DNA of 64,000 nt from Pseudomonas putida (lineage in GTDB: Bacteria > Pseudomonadota > Gammaproteobacteria > Pseudomonadales > Pseudomonadaceae), in contig CP163498.1 in the NCBI GenBank assembly GCA_041071465.1, positions 806,001-870,000 on the forward strand, read 5' to 3'. The notes beneath the pieces were generated by a model. The model had not been told where the DNA came from, ran no database searches, and saw only the letters and a list, made by a program, of their open reading frames with translations. Of the stretch, positions 1 through 8,312 are shown one piece after another. The number at the start of each line of letters is the position of its first letter. Position 1 is the first letter of the stretch. Made by a program: the position numbers and the translations under genes.

Positions 1-132
1 GCTGGCAACACGGCATTGGGGCGGGTGGGGTTGCCGGATGATATCGGGGCAGCGATTGCGCTGCTGCTGGAAGACGGCAATGGCTGGATTACCGGGCAGC
101 GGCTGGAGGTATCGGGCGGGATGTTTCTCTGA
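1..132 (+). CDS. SDR-family oxidoreductase, C-terminal fragment
   Basis: The window opens inside this gene; only the last 43 residues are present. They read ALGRVGLPDDIGAAIALLLE, then GNGWITGQRLEVSGGMFL and a TGA. The R-x-G-x-P-x-D-I/V-A motif followed by W-I-T/N-G-Q-x-L-x-V-S-G-G is the usual C-terminus of NAD(P)-dependent short-chain dehydrogenases, where it forms the last helix and strand of the Rossmann fold. The nucleotide-binding and YxxxK catalytic motifs lie outside the window, so the substrate cannot be named. Confidence 0.85.
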   Translation, partial: AGNTALGRVGLPDDIGAAIALLLEDGNGWITGQRLEVSGGMFL

Positions 133-173
133 GTTCGGCATCTTGGGGCCGCTTTGCGGCCCCAGGGCCTTCA

Positions 174-1040
174 CTAGCGATCCTGATCCTCACGCACTTG
201 CACACTCGCGGTCATCCCCGCACTCAGGGTCACCCCTTCCGGCACCTGATCCAGGCGAATCCTCACCGGTATCCGCTGGGCCAGCCGCACCCAGTTGAAA
301 GTGGGTTCCACCTCCGGCAGCAACTGGCTGTCCGGGTTGCTGTTGCGGTCGGTGATGCCGCGGCTGATGCTCTCTACATGCCCCTGCATCGGTTCGCCCG
401 CGCCCATCAGCCAAACTTTCACCGAGTCCCCTACGCCAATGCGCGGCAGCTTGGTTTCCTCGAAATAGGCCTGGATGTAAAAAGTTGAATCATCCACCAG
501 GGCCATCACCGCTTGCCCGGTGTTCACGTAGTTGCCTTCGGCCAGACGCAGGTTGGTGATATGCCCGCTGCGCGGTGCCCGCACTTCACTGCGCGCCAGG
601 TTGATCTTGGCCACCTGCAACTGCGCCTCAGCCTCGTGTAGCTCGCCACGCGCGATGGCGGCATTGATCTGGGCGTTTTCACGCAACTCGGCACTGATCG
701 CCTCGGGCCCCAGGGCAGTTCGCCTGGCTGCCTCTCGCTCGCGCAAGCGCAGTTGCTGGGCGCGAGTTTCAGTCACGGCGCTGGCCTGGTCGAAAGCGGC
801 CTGGAAACGCTCACGGTCGATACTCATCAACAGGTCGCCGGCCTTGACCTGCTGGTTGTCATGCACTTTGAGTTCGCGCACCCAGCCGGACACATCAGGT
901 GCGATTACCACCACATCGGCACGCACCCGGGCATCGCGGGTCCATGGGGTAAGCATGTAGTACTGCCACAGCTGGTAGCCGGCCAACACGGCCAAAGCCA
1001 CCACACACAGGGTTACCAGAGTACGTACGGCCGCACGCAT
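174..1040 (-). CDS. HlyD-family membrane fusion protein (AaeA-like)
   Basis: A periplasmic adaptor of 288 residues for an aromatic-acid type efflux pump. One membrane-spanning signal anchor (about residues 8-28, rich in V, L and A) is followed by a biotinyl-lipoyl-like half (VVVIAPDVSGWVRELKVHDN), a helical hairpin region of about 70 residues, the second lipoyl half (APRSGHITNLRLAEGNYVNTG) and a beta-barrel domain. The ATG has a good AAGGAG ribosome site. It is the last gene of a three-gene minus-strand operon, 12 bp after a DUF1656 gene and downstream of a FUSC transporter, the same content as E. coli aaeXAB (p-hydroxybenzoate efflux). The true substrate here is unknown; family assignment is firm. 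Confidence 0.9.
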   Translation of the reverse strand: MRAAVRTLVTLCVVALAVLAGYQLWQYYMLTPWTRDARVRADVVVIAPDVSGWVRELKVHDNQQVKAGDLLMSIDRERFQAAFDQASAVTETRAQQLRLREREAARRTALGPEAISAELRENAQINAAIARGELHEAEAQLQVAKINLARSEVRAPRSGHITNLRLAEGNYVNTGQAVMALVDDSTFYIQAYFEETKLPRIGVGDSVKVWLMGAGEPMQGHVESISRGITDRNSNPDSQLLPEVEPTFNWVRLAQRIPVRIRLDQVPEGVTLSAGMTASVQVREDQDR

Positions 1041-1052
1041 CGAAACACTCCT

Positions 1053-1259
1053 TTATAACGCTCCCAGCAGGCGCACCACCAGGAACAACACACAAACGAA
1101 CAGCGCCGCGTCGAACAGCGCTTCGTGCCAGATCCAGCGCCCCAACGGTGTAGCCTGCACCACCAGGCGCAGCAGGCCGGTGAGCAGCAGCGCCAACAAC
1201 ACATAAAGCAGAAACGGGCTGAGCAGCACGCCGCCCACTTCCCACTCACGCAACCCCAT
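1053..1259 (-). CDS. DUF1656 small membrane protein (AaeX-like)
   Basis: A 68-residue protein beginning MGLREWEVGGVLLSPF with two hydrophobic segments (about residues 14-36 and 47-66). Size, the E-x-x-x-G-V-x-x-x-P start and the position between a FUSC permease and an HlyD adaptor match the DUF1656/AaeX family, whose exact job in the efflux pump is not known. Its start overlaps the end of the upstream FUSC gene by 14 bp, so the two are probably translationally coupled. An in-frame extension to 1460 exists but overlaps the FUSC coding region heavily and is rejected. Confidence 0.85.
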   Translation of the reverse strand: MGLREWEVGGVLLSPFLLYVLLALLLTGLLRLVVQATPLGRWIWHEALFDAALFVCVLFLVVRLLGAL

Positions 1260-3234
1260 GGGTTTCCTCCTGCCAGCGACACCACTTGCCCCAGCTTTTC
1301 TGCAACTGCAGCACCGCCCCCTCGGCCAGCCGTAGCGGGTCGCTGGCAGGCAGGCGGCGCAACGCAGCAAGGAACTGTTCACTGGCAGTATCCAGGCGCT
1401 GACCACGCCCGGCAGCCGGCCCTTTGGCCAGCACTGCCTCCACTTGTTGCAGGTACTCACGCTCGGCTAGCCCCAAGGGGGCCTGGGCGACAGCCAGACA
1501 CATGCGCAGGTGCACCAGTTCGTCGCCGATATCCAGCCCGTGCAGGCCATCATCCCAGCGTTTGCGCTGGTCTTCCGGTAATTCGCTGGCATGCCGCGCC
1601 AGTTGCATCAGGCGGTCGGCCATGCGCCCGCCAAACCAGCTGTCGGCCCCGCGCAAATCGCGCCGGGTAAGGCGCACCAAGTCGCTTTGGGTTGCCGCGC
1701 GCAAGCGCCGCCCCAGCCAGGCCGGGTGGCGAAACACCAATAAACGAAAGGCCATGACCGCCGCCGATACCCCCACCAGCATCGCCAGGGCACTGTTCAG
1801 CAGGGTCGCCACGCCGAACTGCATGGCGTTAAGCGGCGACACCAGCACAATGAAGTGCAGGCAGTAGGAGGTGGCGGTGGCCCCGGTACGTGGGTGGGCC
1901 ATACCCAATGCGCCCAGAAACAGCGGCACACCCATACCCAGGCAGAGCATGGCGAAGCTGCTCCATTGCGGGAGCAAGATCTGCCCGACCAAAAACGCCG
2001 CAGGTATCGCCAAAAAGATCCCCCGCAGAAAGCTCAGGCCAATTTGCGCACCATTCTCGCGGCTGGCGAACAGGCTGCAGACCACACAGGTCAGCACCAG
2101 GCCACCCGGCGCCGAAGGCCAGGCCGTGGCCAGCCAGAAGCCGCTCATGACCAGAAAGGCCAGCGCGCTACGCGAACCGAACAGCAAGGCCAGCGACCAA
2201 TCACGGTGTGCAGCCAGGCCCTGGGACACATCCTTGGGTGCCCTGCCAGCCTCCACATCCTCCAGCGCCTGGCTGGCAGCCATGGCGTAATCCAGCAGCA
2301 GGGCCATGCGCGCCAGGCAGAAGTGTTCCGACGGGCTGATCTGCTCATTGTGAGCGGCATCCCAAATGCGCTGGCGTAACAGCAACAGGCTGGGCTGATC
2401 GGGTTTGCCCAGCAGCGTGCGCACCTCCTCCAACCTGGGCGCCAGACGCCCGGCCTCCCGCTCATCCAGTTGCCGCCACTGGCGGCGCACCGAACGGGAG
2501 ATGCGCAACAGCACCATCAGCTTCTGGCTAAGGCCGCGAATGGCACGGGCACGCTGGCGCCCGCGGTTGCCCTCGAACCAGGCATGCTCACGTTGACTGT
2601 CGATGGCAACGATGCGCCCCAGGCTGTCCAGCAGGCCTTTACGCGCCTCGTCCTCACCGCCCAGCATGGCGCTGGCGGCTTGCAGGCCGTTCTGCAAAGC
2701 CTGCCGTGCTTGCCCGCCCAGTTGCTGCTCGACCCGCATGGGCCAGAGCAAGGCACTGCTGGCTGTAGCGCAGAAAATGCCCAGGCAAATCTCGGTGCAA
2801 CGGGCCACGGCCTGGTCGAATACCTGCAGCGGGTGGTCGATTGCCGGCAAGGCAATGATCGCCGCGGTGTAGCCGGCCAACACGAAGGCGTAGGCCCAGG
2901 CGCTGCGCAACTGGGTGGACGCGGCGGTACAAAGCGCCAGCCACAAGGCCAGGCTAAGCAGAAACAGGCCAGGTGTCTGCGCGAACAGGCCAATTAACAC
3001 TACCGACATGACGGTGCCGACCAAGGTACCCGCAAACCGCGCCAGGCCTTTCTGAACCACCATGCCCGATAGCGGCTGGGCGACGATGAAAGCCGTCATC
3101 AGCGCCCAAGCGGGTTGCTCCAGGCCCCAACGCATCGCCAGCCACAACGCCAGGCCACCACCGAGCAAAGTCTTGATGGCGAACTTGAGGGCGAGGCTGC
3201 TGGGGGCGAACAGGGCCTGAAGGGTGATGGGCAC
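1246..3234 (-). CDS. FUSC-family efflux transporter (AaeB-like)
   Basis: An inner-membrane protein of about 662 residues with two repeats of six membrane segments (residues about 15-170 and 360-510), each followed by a soluble domain, as in FUSC/AaeB aromatic-acid exporters. Typical FUSC text is seen in the first repeat (KTLLGGGLALWLAM and QPAWALMTAFIVAQP). It would act with the HlyD adaptor and the DUF1656 protein downstream. I chose the GTG at 3234 (VPITLQALFAPSS) because it has AAGG just upstream; a TTG at 3279 would add 15 residues but lacks a ribosome site. A palindrome about 75 bp upstream (3309-3322) may control the operon. Confidence 0.88.
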   Translation of the reverse strand: MPITLQALFAPSSLALKFAIKTLLGGGLALWLAMRWGLEQPAWALMTAFIVAQPLSGMVVQKGLARFAGTLVGTVMSVVLIGLFAQTPGLFLLSLALWLALCTAASTQLRSAWAYAFVLAGYTAAIIALPAIDHPLQVFDQAVARCTEICLGIFCATASSALLWPMRVEQQLGGQARQALQNGLQAASAMLGGEDEARKGLLDSLGRIVAIDSQREHAWFEGNRGRQRARAIRGLSQKLMVLLRISRSVRRQWRQLDEREAGRLAPRLEEVRTLLGKPDQPSLLLLRQRIWDAAHNEQISPSEHFCLARMALLLDYAMAASQALEDVEAGRAPKDVSQGLAAHRDWSLALLFGSRSALAFLVMSGFWLATAWPSAPGGLVLTCVVCSLFASRENGAQIGLSFLRGIFLAIPAAFLVGQILLPQWSSFAMLCLGMGVPLFLGALGMAHPRTGATATSYCLHFIVLVSPLNAMQFGVATLLNSALAMLVGVSAAVMAFRLLVFRHPAWLGRRLRAATQSDLVRLTRRDLRGADSWFGGRMADRLMQLARHASELPEDQRKRWDDGLHGLDIGDELVHLRMCLAVAQAPLGLAEREYLQQVEAVLAKGPAAGRGQRLDTASEQFLAALRRLPASDPLRLAEGAVLQLQKSWGKWCRWQEETHGVA

Positions 3235-3308
3235 GAGGCGGACCTTGCGGGGGAATGGTCTTACTGAAACGATAGACAATGGTGAGCAGGATAAAGCGGA
3301 AACGATTA

Positions 3309-3322
3309 ATTAGCTAGCTAAT
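3309..3322. promoter_or_regulatory. Perfect 14-bp palindrome, candidate operator of the efflux operon
   Basis: ATTAGCTAGCTAAT reads identically on both strands and sits 75 bp upstream of the FUSC start in an AT-rich stretch. Palindromes of this size and AT-rich arms are typical of MarR- or LysR-type regulators of efflux operons. No regulator gene lies beside it in the window, so the factor is unknown. Confidence 0.4.
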
Positions 3323-3392
3323 CATCTAAGCAACCCATCTCAGTCAACCTATGCCGACCCTTTCGCGCACAGGCAACACAAAAATTGCAGGC

Positions 3393-3419
3393 AAAAAAAT
3401 GGGCGACCGAAGTCGCCCT
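3393..3419 (-). terminator. Rho-independent terminator after ccoM
   Basis: On the minus strand GGGCGAC-TTCG-GTCGCCC forms a perfect 7-bp stem with a UUCG tetraloop, followed by A and seven T. It lies about 30 bp downstream of the ccoM stop codon. Confidence 0.85.
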
Positions 3420-3450
3420 AAATGCCTTGCGTGCTCGTATACCCGGAAGG

Positions 3451-3567
3451 TCAGCGCGGCTTGCGCTTTTTCGAGTCCTTCCAGATGAAAATGCCCAGAC
3501 CGGCAAAGAAAGCGAACATCAACCCGACCGTTACCACACCGGCGATAACCACGTTGTCGAAGAACAT
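3451..3567 (-). CDS. ccoM: CcoM, small subunit of cbb3 cytochrome oxidase
   Basis: A 38-residue single-span membrane protein starting MFFDNVVIAGVVTVG, with the hydrophobic stretch to about residue 29 and a basic tail (WKDSKKRKPR). This matches the CcoM subunit found in the Pseudomonas stutzeri cbb3 oxidase structure, where it helps the assembly or stability of the complex. A GGAGG sequence precedes the ATG and a strong terminator follows, so it is a single-gene transcript. It is far from any ccoNOQP genes in this window, which is normal for pseudomonads as far as I recall. The identification rests on recalled family sequence, not a search. Confidence 0.7.
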   Translation of the reverse strand: MFFDNVVIAGVVTVGLMFAFFAGLGIFIWKDSKKRKPR

Positions 3568-3703
3568 GCTGGCCTCCCCATTCGTTTGCCGTTGTCCGAT
3601 GGAGGGCAAGTTAACCAATGTGGGGACTGGGAAAATTGATCGGGGTCAATGGTGCCCGGGGCCGGGCACGCGAGGCGGGTGCAGGGTTGACCTGCGTCAA
3701 GTT

Positions 3704-3865
3704 TCAGCGCTTCTTGGGCTTGCCCTTGGGCTTCTTTTTCTTGCTGGTGCTCAACGGCAGGGCCTGCTCGAATGCGTTGCGCATCTCGTTCAGGCGTTTT
3801 TCCTTGAGGTCGTGGACGCGCTTGGTGCGTTCGGCATCGAAATCGATGAGGTTGTCTTGGCTCAT
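3704..3865 (-). CDS. Small basic hypothetical protein
   Basis: A 53-residue frame MSQDNLIDFDAERTKRVHDL followed by a charged helix (KEKRLNEMRNAFEQALP) and a strongly basic tail of K, P and G (STSKKKKPKGKPKKR). No transmembrane segment or known motif. The acidic and amphipathic first part and the nucleic-acid-like basic tail suggest a small soluble protein, possibly RNA- or ribosome-associated, but that is only a guess. It is probably conserved in Pseudomonas; I do not recognise a named family. Confidence 0.6.
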   Translation of the reverse strand: MSQDNLIDFDAERTKRVHDLKEKRLNEMRNAFEQALPLSTSKKKKPKGKPKKR

Positions 3866-3931
3866 GGGTGGCTCGACGATCAACTGAGAATTGCATGATG
3901 AAGCCAGCGGCAGGCGCTGACCAGCCCTGCG

Positions 3932-4261
3932 TCAGACTTCGATGTCCACCAGCAACCCCTGCCGTACATGCTCGCCCATCAATGGCGCCACTGGCACGGT
4001 GTTGTCGGCGTTGACCTCGTCACCCGGTAAGGCGTTGTACCGCTGCTGATCACCCTTTTGCCGACGTTGCTGCTGGCGACGCTGCTCGTCACGCAGCAAC
4101 AGTGCCTGCTCCTGCGGGTCGCGCTGCTGCTTGAGGTCGATGGCACTTTCACCGGACGCAGGCTGGGCCGGCACCACAGGCTTGATGTCGGGGGTTGGCT
4201 TGACCGGGTCCTGTTGCGAGGTCACCGGGGCAGCACTGAGCGGGATGATCGGCGGCAGCAT
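3932..4261 (-). CDS. Hypothetical hydrophilic protein, Q/R-rich
   Basis: A 109-residue protein with a proline-rich start (MLPPIIPLSAAPVTSQQDPV), a middle rich in Q, R and E that should be helical or coiled (EQALLLRDEQRRQQQRRQKG) and the tail NTVPVAPLMGEHVRQGLLVDIEV. No signal peptide or membrane span. The well-formed C-terminal end and codon use fit a real Pseudomonas gene, but the function is unknown. The start at 4261 is preferred to an in-frame ATG seven codons earlier. Confidence 0.65.
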   Translation of the reverse strand: MLPPIIPLSAAPVTSQQDPVKPTPDIKPVVPAQPASGESAIDLKQQRDPQEQALLLRDEQRRQQQRRQKGDQQRYNALPGDEVNADNTVPVAPLMGEHVRQGLLVDIEV

Positions 4262-4324
4262 GGACGTTCTCCTATGCCCCATGTATCGGCAGGCGTGGGT
4301 TTACCTTGATGTTGTGGGCAACAT

Positions 4325-5020
4325 TTACTCGGCTTCGTCGTCAGGCTCATCGTCGCCTGGCGGGCTGGCTTCGCTCCAAGGCCGCTTGTAAACCTGCTGC
4401 CAGACCGCGTCCATATGATCACGCAATACTTGCGGCGCGTTTTTCAGCGAGGCGCTGTCCTCGCGCTCGCCACCGACGGGGTCCTCGCCCGCCGGGGTGA
4501 TCAGCGACTGGCCGGTAATGGTGTAGCTGGCCTGCCCTTCGCGCATCTCGATGGCGATGTCGTGCGGGTCGATACCGCCACCGCAGAAGGCATGGCTGGC
4601 CACGGTCACCTCGGCTACACCATCCTTGTTCAGGTCGCTGACGTCACTGACGTCATTGTAGAAGTCCACGTCCAGGTCCAGCCCCGGGCACGTGGTTTCC
4701 TGCTCGATCTGCCAACGCGCCTTGAAGGCGTCACTCTCAGCCGTGCGCCCGTACAAGGTGGCCTTGAGCACCACCTTGTCCACTTCCTGTTCGCTTTCCG
4801 GGTCGCTGGCCTGGCCATCGCTGCGGCTCAACACCAGTAGGCCTTCGCCGTCGCGATCACGAAAATGCACGCTCTTGATCGGCGTCTGTACGCCGAGTAC
4901 CTCAAGCTGCTCCATCGGAATGGGGGGCAAGGTCTCGAAGTTTTTCTGCTCGCAGGCGCTCAGCAGCAGCAGGCTGCCCACGGCCATCGAAGCGCTGATC
5001 CAGCGATGCTTGGCAGACAT
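4325..5020 (-). CDS. Hypothetical lipoprotein
   Basis: A 231-residue protein with a lipoprotein signal (MSAKHRWISASMAVGSLLLL, then SACEQ, lipid on Cys23). The mature part contains a segment VDFYNDVSDVSDLNKDGVAEVTV, which resembles the aspartate-rich loops of FG-GAP or EF-hand-like calcium sites, followed by a paired-cysteine region (FCGGGID). The C-terminus is acidic (DDEPDDEAE). It resembles M949_RS01915-type periplasmic surface proteins, but I cannot assign a function. It is transcribed toward the hypothetical gene at 3932-4261. Confidence 0.7.
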   Translation of the reverse strand: MSAKHRWISASMAVGSLLLLSACEQKNFETLPPIPMEQLEVLGVQTPIKSVHFRDRDGEGLLVLSRSDGQASDPESEQEVDKVVLKATLYGRTAESDAFKARWQIEQETTCPGLDLDVDFYNDVSDVSDLNKDGVAEVTVASHAFCGGGIDPHDIAIEMREGQASYTITGQSLITPAGEDPVGGEREDSASLKNAPQVLRDHMDAVWQQVYKRPWSEASPPGDDEPDDEAE

Positions 5021-5182
5021 GTTGATGCGAGGCCCTCGTCGGCTGCACGGTGCGAGACGATGAAACGGCTAGACTGACTTACTTCCTGTTGTCGTTCGGC
5101 ACCTTTCGGTGCGTTCGCACTTTGGTCTGACCGGCCGATCCGTTAACATAATCGGCTTTTTCATCGCGGGAGTTCAGGCAGT

Positions 5183-8029
5183 ATGGCGCAGCAGTATCAA
5201 CCGGGGCAACGCTGGATCAGCGACAGCGAAGCAGAGCTCGGCCTGGGTACCATCCTGGCGCAGGATGGCCGCCTGTTGACCGTGCTCTACCCGGCCACTG
5301 GCGACACCCGCCAGTATTCCCTGCGCAATGCGCCGCTGACCCGCGTGCGCTTCTCGCCAGGTGACCAGATCACCCACTTCGAAGGCTGGAAGCTAACCGT
5401 CCGCGAGGTCGAGGACATCGACGGGCTGATGGTCTACCACGGCCTGGACGGGCAAAACCAGCCGCGTACCCTGCCAGAAACTCAGCTGTCGAACTTCATC
5501 CAGTTCCGCCTGGCCAGCGACCGCCTGTTCGCCGGGCAGATCGACCCGCTGTCGTGGTTCAGCCTGCGCTACAACACCCTGCAGCACACCAGCAAACAGA
5601 TGCAGTCGGCGCTGTGGGGCCTGGGCGGCTGCCGCGCACAACCCATCGCCCACCAGTTGCACATCGCCCGTGAAGTCGCCGACCGCAGCGCTCCGCGCGT
5701 TTTGCTGGCCGACGAAGTGGGCCTGGGCAAAACCATCGAGGCCGGCCTGGTCATTCACCGCCAGCTGCTGTCTGGCCGTGCCAACCGCGTACTGATCCTG
5801 GTGCCAGAAAACCTCCAGCACCAGTGGCTGGTGGAAATGCGCCGGCGCTTCAACCTTCAGGTAGCCCTGTTCGACGCCGAACGCTTCATCGAAAGCGACG
5901 CCAGCAACCCGTTCGAGGACGCCCAGCTGGCGCTGGTTGCGTTGGAGTGGCTGGTCGACGACGAAAAAGCCCAGGACGCGCTGTTTGCCGCTGGCTGGGA
6001 CCTGATGGTCGTCGACGAAGCTCACCACCTGGTCTGGCACGAAGACCAGGCCAGCACCGAATACAGCCTGGTCGAGCAACTGGCCCAGGTGATCCCGGGC
6101 GTGCTGCTGCTCACCGCCACCCCCGAGCAGCTTGGCCAGGACAGCCACTTCGCCCGCCTGCGCCTGCTCGACCCTAACCGTTTCCACGACCTGGCGGCCT
6201 TCCGCGCCGAGAGCGAGCACTATCGCCCGGTCGCCGAGGCGGTACAGGAACTGCTCGACGAAGGCCGCCTGTCGCCCAAGGCCCACGCCACCATCCAGGG
6301 CTTCCTGGGTGCCGAAGGCGAAGCCCTGCTGGCCGCGGTCAACGATGGCGACACCCAGGCCAGCGCGCGTCTGATCCGCGAGCTGCTGGATCGCCACGGC
6401 ACCGGCCGCGTGCTGTTCCGTAACACCCGTGCGGCGATTCAGGGCTTCCCCGAGCGCCAGTTGCACCCCTACCCGCTGGCCACACCCGAGCAGTACCGCG
6501 ACCTGCCAGCCGGCGAGCACGCCGAGCTGTACCCGGAAGTCGCCTTCCAAGCCCAAGGGGAAGCGGCCGACGACGAGCGCTGGTGGCGTTTCGACCCGCG
6601 CGTGGATTGGCTGATCGACACCCTGAAGATGCTCAAGCGCACCAAGGTGCTGGTGATCTGCGCCCACGCCGAAACCGCCATGGACCTGGAAGACGCCCTG
6701 CGCGTGCGCTCCGGCATCCCGGCCTCGGTGTTCCACGAAGGCATGAGCATCCTCGAGCGCGACCGCGCCGCTGCCTACTTCGCCGATGAAGAGTTTGGCG
6801 CCCAGGTGCTGATCTGCTCCGAAATCGGCAGCGAAGGCCGCAACTTCCAGTTCGCTCACCACCTGGTGATGTTCGACCTGCCGGCGCACCCCGACCTGCT
6901 CGAACAGCGCATTGGCCGCCTTGACCGGATCGGCCAGAAGCACACCATCCAGTTGCACATCCCGTATCTGCAGGACAGCCCGCAAGAGCGTCTGTTCCAG
7001 TGGTACCACGAAGGTCTCAACGCCTTCCTCAACACCTGCCCCACCGGCAACGCCCTGCAGCACCAGTTCGGCCCACGCCTGCTGCCGCTGCTCGAGGGTG
7101 GCGAAAGCAAGGCCTGGGATGCCCTGGTGGCCGATGCCCGCGGCGAGCGCGAGCGCCTGGAAGCCGAACTGCACACAGGGCGTGACCGTCTGCTGGAGCT
7201 CAACTCCGGCGGTGCCGGCGAAGGCCAGGCGCTTGTCGAGGACATTCTCGAACAGGACGACCAATTCGCCCTGCCGATCTACATGGAAACCCTGTTCGAC
7301 GCCTTCGGCATCGACAGTGAAGACCATTCCGAGAACGCACTGATCCTCAAACCAAGCGAGAAGATGCTCGATGCCAGCTTCCCGCTGGGCGACGACGAAG
7401 GTGTGACCATTACCTACGACCGCGCCCAGGCGCTGTCGCGCGAGGATATGCAGTTCCTTACCTGGGAACACCCTATGGTGCAGGGCGGCATGGACCTGGT
7501 GCTGTCCGGCTCGATGGGCAACACCGCCGTGGCGCTGATCAAGAACAAGGCGCTCAAACCGGGCACCGTGCTGCTGGAATTGCTGTTCGTCAGTGAAGTG
7601 GTGGCACCGCGCAGCCTGCAACTGGGCCGCTACCTGCCGCCGGCGGCATTGCGCTGCCTGCTCGACGCCAACGGCAACGACCTGGCATCGCGCGTGGCCT
7701 TCGAAACCCTCAACGACCAGCTCGAAAGCGTGCCACGCGCCAGCGCCAACAAGTTCGTCCAGGCCCAACGCGATGTACTGGCCAAGCGCATCAGTGGCGG
7801 CGAGGAGAAGATCCTGCCCATCCACGTCGAGCGCGTTGCCGAAGCCCAGCGCCGTTTGGCGGCGGAGGCAGACGAAGAGTTGGCCCGCCTCGTAGCCCTG
7901 CAAGCGGTCAACCCAAGTGTGCGTGACAGCGAAATCGACGCCCTGCGCAAGCAACGCGAAGATGGCCTGGCAATGCTGGAGAAAGCCGCCCTGCGCCTGG
8001 AAGCCATTCGCGTGCTGGTGGCTGGCTGA
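5183..8029 (+). CDS. rapA: RapA, RNA polymerase recycling ATPase
   Basis: A 948-residue SWI2/SNF2-type ATPase that binds RNA polymerase and helps it recycle after termination. Visible parts in order are two N-terminal Tudor-like domains ([18 protein letters not shown] at residue 7 onward), helicase motif I ([13 protein letters not shown], about residue 177), motif II DEAH (VVDEAHHL, about 275), motif III (LLTATPEQ), then the C-terminal helicase lobe with [12 protein letters not shown] and the long RapA-specific C-terminal region. Length agrees with E. coli RapA (968). It stands alone, reading away from the lipoprotein gene and followed by a REP pair. Confidence 0.97.
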   Translation: MAQQYQPGQRWISDSEAELGLGTILAQDGRLLTVLYPATGDTRQYSLRNAPLTRVRFSPGDQITHFEGWKLTVREVEDIDGLMVYHGLDGQNQPRTLPETQLSNFIQFRLASDRLFAGQIDPLSWFSLRYNTLQHTSKQMQSALWGLGGCRAQPIAHQLHIAREVADRSAPRVLLADEVGLGKTIEAGLVIHRQLLSGRANRVLILVPENLQHQWLVEMRRRFNLQVALFDAERFIESDASNPFEDAQLALVALEWLVDDEKAQDALFAAGWDLMVVDEAHHLVWHEDQASTEYSLVEQLAQVIPGVLLLTATPEQLGQDSHFARLRLLDPNRFHDLAAFRAESEHYRPVAEAVQELLDEGRLSPKAHATIQGFLGAEGEALLAAVNDGDTQASARLIRELLDRHGTGRVLFRNTRAAIQGFPERQLHPYPLATPEQYRDLPAGEHAELYPEVAFQAQGEAADDERWWRFDPRVDWLIDTLKMLKRTKVLVICAHAETAMDLEDALRVRSGIPASVFHEGMSILERDRAAAYFADEEFGAQVLICSEIGSEGRNFQFAHHLVMFDLPAHPDLLEQRIGRLDRIGQKHTIQLHIPYLQDSPQERLFQWYHEGLNAFLNTCPTGNALQHQFGPRLLPLLEGGESKAWDALVADARGERERLEAELHTGRDRLLELNSGGAGEGQALVEDILEQDDQFALPIYMETLFDAFGIDSEDHSENALILKPSEKMLDASFPLGDDEGVTITYDRAQALSREDMQFLTWEHPMVQGGMDLVLSGSMGNTAVALIKNKALKPGTVLLELLFVSEVVAPRSLQLGRYLPPAALRCLLDANGNDLASRVAFETLNDQLESVPRASANKFVQAQRDVLAKRISGGEEKILPIHVERVAEAQRRLAAEADEELARLVALQAVNPSVRDSEIDALRKQREDGLAMLEKAALRLEAIRVLVAG

Positions 8030-8054
8030 CACCTTGGTGGCCTGACCAGCGTTC

Positions 8055-8142
8055 TGTAGGAGCAGCCTTTGCTGCGAAAGGGTCATTTGCCTTGCACATT
8101 GTTGCGAGGCATCCGGCCCCTTTGCAGCACAAGGCTCCTACA
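8055..8142. repeat. REP pair (REPIN-like inverted repeat)
   Basis: TGTAGGAGCAGCCTTTGCTG near 8055 is matched in reverse near 8121-8142 (TTGCAGCACAAGGCTCCTACA). Two inverted REP units separated by about 40 bp are typical of Pseudomonas intergenic REPIN elements. It occupies the gap after rapA. Confidence 0.8.
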
Positions 8143-8312
8143 GCCACATCCCCTTCGTTTCTATGCCCTCTGGCGATTAATCCGATAACCAAATCGTACA
8201 AATCAATGTGCCATTAGTCAGGAAGGCTTAAATACTCCTTCCTATACTGCCTCTGGACAGTCTGCACAGGGTGGTTGCGCAGACGAGTGAAAACTCGATC
8301 AAGAGGCATTCC

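Noticed and set aside
5393-8086. Long open frame of 897 codons on the minus strand across rapA
   Set aside because: It is the reverse shadow of rapA, caused by high GC and codon bias; it has no family motifs and no ribosome site.
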